Positions 32,373 to 36,678 of a stretch of DNA of 36,678 nt are shown one piece after another. The notes below the pieces were generated by a model. The model was not told the origin of the DNA and searched no databases. It was given only the letters and a program-made list of their open reading frames with translations. How positions within the stretch are numbered: position 1 is the first letter of the stretch; each line of letters begins with the position of its first letter. This DNA comes from Tubiluchus corallicola. Taxonomy: Eukaryota; Priapulida; Priapulimorpha; Priapulimorphida; Tubiluchidae. The translations under genes were made by a program, and so were the position numbers. The stretch spans positions 1 through 36,678 of the forward strand of contig JAQGDQ010001519.1 in assembly GCA_030141605.1 (NCBI GenBank), read 5' to 3'.

Positions 32373-32867
32373 TGATATGAAGAACTTTACTGTTTAACTA
32401 ATCTTGATAAGTTTAACAACGACAAAAAGCAATCGTTGCCATATTCGTTAGACGACTGACGCAAGTAAAATTAAGAAACTTCGCAAACTTCAATTCACAT
32501 CCAATCACATTTTTTGCAAAAAGCTATTGAATAGATTTAAACTAATCAACTTATTGAAAAATCACCATCACTTACCTGACATTCGCAGTTCGTTGGCTTA
32601 AGCAACATTCCGTTTTTACTTTATATGACATCAGATACAAGAGATTTATTTTAAGCGTACTAGTGTAATATTGATCACATGCTTAATGTAAAGCTTACAT
32701 AATAACACCAGGATTCGTTTCAGTTTTGCCACAATTGAAATGAAATTCGCAGCACATGTGCAAAACCGTGCAGTGCAATTCCACAACTGACGATGTATTG
32801 ACGACGAGCGAACTAGAGACCGTATCCACCTGCTTAAACCACCGCTAAAACCAGACGTAAATAACAT
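32373..32867. other. Unannotated sequence with a strong minus-strand donor
   Basis: CAG|GTAAGTG near 32578 (minus) follows an 11-codon frame MLLKPTNCECQ with an in-frame upstream TAA. It is another phase-0 lookalike first exon and is not called. Confidence 0.3.
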
Positions 32868-33271
32868 GCACCCCCCGGGGGTTCCACTGATGTCTCATTG
32901 CTGTGAATCGCTCTATTTAATTCCTGGAGCCTCCCTCAGTGGCAAACAAGTGTACCCCCGGGGGCTCCACTGCTGTGAATCGCTCTATTTCATTCCTGGA
33001 GCCTCCCTCAGTGGCAAACAAGTGCACCCCCGGGGGCTCCACTGCTGTCTCATTGCTGTGAATCGCTCTATTTCATTCCTGGAGCCTCCCTCAGTGGCAT
33101 ACAAGTGCACCCCCGGGGGCTCCACTGCTGTCTCATTGCTGTGAATCGCTCTATTTCATTCCTGGAGCCTCCCTCAGTGGCAAACAAGTGCACCCCCCGG
33201 GGGCTCCACTGCTGTCTCATTGCTGTGAATCGCCTCCCTCATTCCTAGAGCCTCCCTCAGTGGCAAACAAG
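32868..33271. repeat. 83-bp minisatellite with CCCCCGGGGG core, five copies
   Basis: Copies start at 32868, 32951, 33023, 33106 and 33189. The second lacks about 11 bp. Each begins TGCACCCCCGGGGGCTCC and contains GGAGCCTCCCTCAGTGGCA, GC-rich against AT-rich flanks. The core is a 10-bp palindrome with a SmaI-type CCCGGG. Confidence 0.95.
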
Positions 33272-33648
33272 TGTGCGCCAAATTTGTCCCTCTTCCTTTA
33301 TTCTACCTCTATTTAACAAGACAAAATGGATCCCAAAAAACAGTGCTAATCCCTCTTGAAAGTCACGTTACAGAAAACACCATGCGCGCTGTTAAAAGTG
33401 AAATTCCAATCTACGTTAATGTAGACCTGCCGGTGATATTGTAATTATGGTAGCTGTTTCGGTGGTTGTCAGGTCAACAACTTAAGAACAAAACGAAAGA
33501 CATACAGAAGACGAAAACACGCGGTTTAGGATTAGCCTGCAGGCAGAACAAGCAAATGAAAGTTTAAACTATCCAATTTTTCTTTCTTTATCTCAAAAAG
33601 TCCCTATCAAAAGTTTTTTAAAACCGCCAGGTGTATCATAACACCTTT
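33272..33648. other. Unannotated sequence
   Basis: Between the 83-bp array and the MITE; nothing recognised. Confidence 0.5.
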
Positions 33649-33652
33649 TTAA

Positions 33653-34108
33653 CCCTTTCAGTTGCAAATTATTTTTTTAATAAGAAAAAAATTTTTGGCT
33701 TGGTACTTTTGTTCAGTATGTCCATCTTGTTTACACATAATTATTTTTTTCTACCTGTGTCGGGGTCCTAAATATAGCCTGTATCCCACGGGATACATTG
33801 AGATTCAATGGAAGCATAAAATGTGTTTCATTTTGCAACTGCTGATAATTTTTTAAAGTATTTAAGACATTTAGTATGCATGCTATGCTGATCTGTACAA
33901 AGTCATCTCTAAAGTACTGTACATTGCGCAGTTTTTTATGCTATGTATGTTTTCTAGTTTGCCATTTTATCACCATTTTTAGTCTATTGTTATTGGCTTA
34001 AATCAAAATAACTATTAACAGATCAAATAACTGTCAGTTTTAAAATTTTATTAATTTTAAAGGCAGAAATATTCTCGTATCCCACGGGATACAGCGGGTA
34101 TGAAAGGG
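33653..34108 (-). mobile_element. TTAA-flanked MITE with twin GTATCCC/GGGATAC palindromes, copy 2 (inverted)
   Basis: A 456-bp element in TTAA (33649-33652 and 34109-34112), the reverse complement of the copy at 24252 along its whole length with scattered substitutions and small indels. The palindromes sit at 33781-33796 and 34077-34092. The two copies lie 9 kb apart in opposite orientation and could form a large stem-loop if transcribed together. Confidence 0.87.
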
Positions 34109-34193
34109 TTAAGTAAAGCTATTCATCCCACTTATACGAACGCATTTAAGATTAAGACATTTACAGTTGGAAAAGTTGCAACTCGGTAGAAAA

Positions 34194-34340
34194 ACCGTCT
34201 GGCTAAAAAACGCAGATTTGGACGTATACGCATCTGGCTAAAAAACGCAGATTTGGACGTATACGCATCTGGCTAAAAACGCAGATTTGGACGTATACGC
34301 ATCTGGCTAAAAACGCAGATTTGGACGTATATGCGTATAT
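34194..34340. repeat. 35-bp minisatellite, four copies
   Basis: Units contain TCTGGCTAAAAACGCAG and ATTTGGACGTATACGCA; the A-run varies from five to six. The ACGTATACG part is nearly palindromic. Confidence 0.95.
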
Positions 34341-34631
34341 GGCCTACTGCTAAAGGATAGTCCGTCTTCAATTAGCACGGATAGTTTAGTATGAACGGCA
34401 TGATCAAAACATATCTAAATCTGCGCTTTTGTAGAAAAAGAATTCGTGAAAACTGGGCGAACAAGAGACTTATAAGTAAAAAAATGAGGCCTGCGCAATG
34501 AGTAAGTAAAGTGGTGTGTGACATTTTTCTAACGGTTTTCCAAACTTTTCTTATTGCCATGCGAAATAGGAACGACGATAACAAAAACACGCTGCAAACT
34601 CTGCAGAATTCATTAAAAAACACACGAATGC

Positions 34632-35993
34632 AAATTGTAAGACAGTCTATGCCACAGAGGGAGTTACACAAGGTAAGACAGTCTATGCCACAGAGGGAGT
34701 TACACAAGGTAAGACAGTCTATACCACAGAGGGAGTTACACAAGGTAACACAGTCTATACCACAGAGGGAGTTACACAAGGTAAGATAGTCTATGCCACA
34801 GAGGGAGTTACACAAGGTAAGACAGTCTATGCCACAGAGGGAGTTACACAAGGTAAGACAGTCTATGCCACAGAGGGAGTTACACAAGGTAAGACAGTCT
34901 ATGCCACAGAGGGAGTTACACAAGGTAAGACAGTCTATGCCACAGAGGGAGTTACACAAGGTAAGACAGTCTATGCCACAGAGGGAGTTACACAAGGTAA
35001 GACAGTCTATGCCACAGAGGGAGTTACACAAGGTAAGACAGTCTATGCCACAGAGGGAGTTACACAAGGTAAGACAGCTCCACAGAGAGTTACACAGTAA
35101 CATCTATGCCACAGAGGAGTTACACAAGGTAAGACAGTCTATGCCACAGAGGGAGTTACACAAGGTAAGACAGTCTATGCCACAGAGGGAGTTACACAAG
35201 GTAAGACAGTCTATGCCACAGAGGGAGTTACACAAGGTAAGACAGTCTATGCCACAGAGGGAGTTACACAAGGTAAGACAGTCTATGCCACAGAGGGAGT
35301 TACACAAGGTAAGACAGTCTATACCACAGAGGGAGTTACACAATGTAAGACAGTCTATGCCACAGAGGGAGTTACACAAGGTAAGACAGTCTATGCCACA
35401 GAGGGAGTTACACAAGGTAAGACAGTCTATGCCACAGAGGGAGTTACACAAGGTAAGACAGTCTATGCCACAGAGGGAGTTACACAAGGTAAGACAGTCT
35501 ATACCACAGAGGGAGTTACACAATGTAAGACAGTCTATGCCACAGAGGGAGTTACACAAGGTAAGACAGTCTATGCCACAGAGGGAGTTACACAAGGTAA
35601 GACAGTCTATGCCACAGAGGGAGTTACACAAGGTAAGACAGTCTATGCCACAGAGGGAGTTACACAAGGTAAGACAGTCTATGCCACAGAGGGAGTTACA
35701 CAAGGTAAGACAGTCTATGCCACAGAGGGAGTTACACAAGGTAAGACAGTCTATGCCACAGAGGGAGTTACACAAGGTAAGACAGTCTATGCCACAGAGG
35801 GAGTTACACAAGGTAAGATAGTCTATGCCACAGAGGGAGTTACACAAGGTAAGACAGTCTATACCACAGAGGGAGTTACACAAGGTAAGACAGTCTATGC
35901 CACAGAGGGAGTTACACAAGGTAAGACAGTCTATGCCACAGAGGGAGTTACACAAGGTAAGATAGTCTATACCACAGAGAGACTTACACAAGA
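34632..35993. repeat. 36-bp minisatellite, about 37 copies, open on both strands
   Basis: Each unit joins ACAGTCTATGCCACAGAG to GGAGTTACACAAGGTAAG. Because 36 is a multiple of three and no frame-stop falls in the unit, frames of 240-340 codons stay open on plus (RQSMPQRELHKV) and minus (LTLCNSLCGIDC). One degenerate stretch near 35070-35115 breaks the period and shifts frame. There is no start context, no domain and no other coding evidence, so I treat it as non-coding satellite. Each unit carries a donor-like AAG|GTAAGA. Confidence 0.95.
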
Positions 35994-36499
35994 GGAACTA
36001 TACAGAGCGAATCACCCAGAAAAGGTCATTTTTTCTAGTTCAATGTTATTCTATCAACAGCTAAGCTTGCCTGGTTGGGCCAGTGGGCAGCAGGCACACA
36101 TTTTTCCTGTGTTAGAGGAACATAGTTATTAGAATACAATCGCTGGTCATTTGTCAAGATGTTTAGACACATGCGGAACTTCACATGAATTAACATCAGT
36201 ATTTATGATTGTTTCCGGGTCACACGACATATATAATTTATATATAAACTACAAAACCGCAAGAGGATGATTAAATTTGGCTAACTGGTGATTAAATTCA
36301 AAACGTATGACTGCAAATTTCAAATGCGCGGCTTGAAAATTATGGGGGGTGGGGGGGGGGGGGGGTGTATTGTTGGGTGAAGGAGCAAGCCAAGCTGTCT
36401 AGTCGTCCCCTACAGCAATTATTAAACAGTAATTTATGGAACTTGAACAATTCATTCCAAGTTAGAAAAAATATAAGATAATATAATATAATCCGGACT
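35994..36499. other. Unannotated sequence at the window end
   Basis: Nothing beyond the poly-G tract at 36343-36366. Confidence 0.5.
36343..36366. repeat. Poly-G tract
   Basis: About 22 G with one T interruption; a strong candidate for G-quadruplex formation and a likely sequencing problem spot. Confidence 0.9.
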
Positions 36500-36577
36500 C
36501 CGTAACTGCTTGTGGTGCGTTATAAAATATGCGCTTTATATGAATTGCAATTTTAAACAAACAAACAAACAAACATG
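36500..36577 (+). mobile_element. 3' tail of an L2-like LINE or SINE
   Basis: TGCGTTATAAAATATGCG followed by CTTTATATGAATTGCAATTT and then (AAAC)n resembles the widespread GCGCTATATAAATGCAAT tail of L2-clade LINEs and their SINEs, ending in a short tandem repeat. The body upstream is not recognisable. The call rests on the tail alone. Confidence 0.35.
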
Positions 36578-36678
36578 AAAGTTTATACAGAAACTAGAAA
36601 AAATCCTAAACAAGAAAAATTTTTTTGCTTACTAATAGCCTAAATTGTGACAGTTAAATCCATTCACAGTAAGAATAA

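Noticed and set aside
34372-35991. Open frames of 243, 342 and 295 codons on both strands made of LTLCNSLCGIDC or RQSMPQRELHKV repeats
   Set aside because: They arise from a 36-bp tandem repeat whose period is a multiple of three. Both strands are equally open, and there is no domain, splice evidence or change in codon use.

Overview
The window looks like nuclear DNA of a bilaterian invertebrate. It is AT-rich, the one clear gene is broken by spliceosomal introns with GT-AG borders, and very little of the sequence is coding. It carries many micro- and minisatellites, 5S-rRNA-derived SINEs, LINE remnants, a solo LTR and several TTAA-flanked non-autonomous DNA transposons. CTCF-type motifs (core AGATGGCGC) fit a bilaterian. 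The repeat mix would suit a mollusc, but I cannot fix the phylum from the sequence.

The one secure gene lies on the minus strand between 10429 and 4430. It is an orthologue of the LZTS (FEZ1/LAPSER1, leucine zipper putative tumour suppressor) and N4BP3 family. Four exons (10429-10260, 10110-9997, 9231-9096, 5296-4430) join in frame to give 428 residues: a conserved RPIAFKPVLP motif, a Ser-rich linker, then a long coiled coil with the family signatures CQKTGEISLLK and LRYQKQLQLNYVQIY. The start codon is not in these exons. Two short upstream exons with strong donors and the right phase (25275-25234 and 26033-26013) are candidates. They lie near a GTCACGTGAC E-box and a perfect CTCF motif, so the first intron would be about 15 kb and would hold most of the repeats. 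A second gene may start on the plus strand at 31223. Its 19-residue start resembles the N-terminus of FOP/CEP20-type centriolar proteins, and its splice donor has grown into a 160-bp (GTAA)n tract.

Layout: 1-3500, a 616-bp TTAA element, a degenerate CR1/jockey-like LINE end and CA microsatellites. 3590-4165, a composite minisatellite. 4430-10429, the LZTS gene, with 74-bp and 80-bp tandem arrays and a GA tract in or beside its introns. 11490-16871, microsatellite, a TA-flanked inverted element, and large 31-bp and 43/44-bp arrays. 17000-24710, a tRNA-like element, two full-length 5S-SINEs with target-site duplications, a long foldback element, a solo LTR and a piggyBac-like MITE. 25200-31450, candidate promoters, a truncated LINE RT end, a half-copy of the foldback element and the possible second gene. 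32200-36000, 27-bp, 83-bp, 35-bp and 36-bp tandem arrays and a second, inverted copy of the MITE.

Most long open frames, including frames of over 200 residues on both strands, are by-products of tandem arrays whose period is a multiple of three. I do not call them genes. No prokaryotic, viral or CRISPR-like system is visible.
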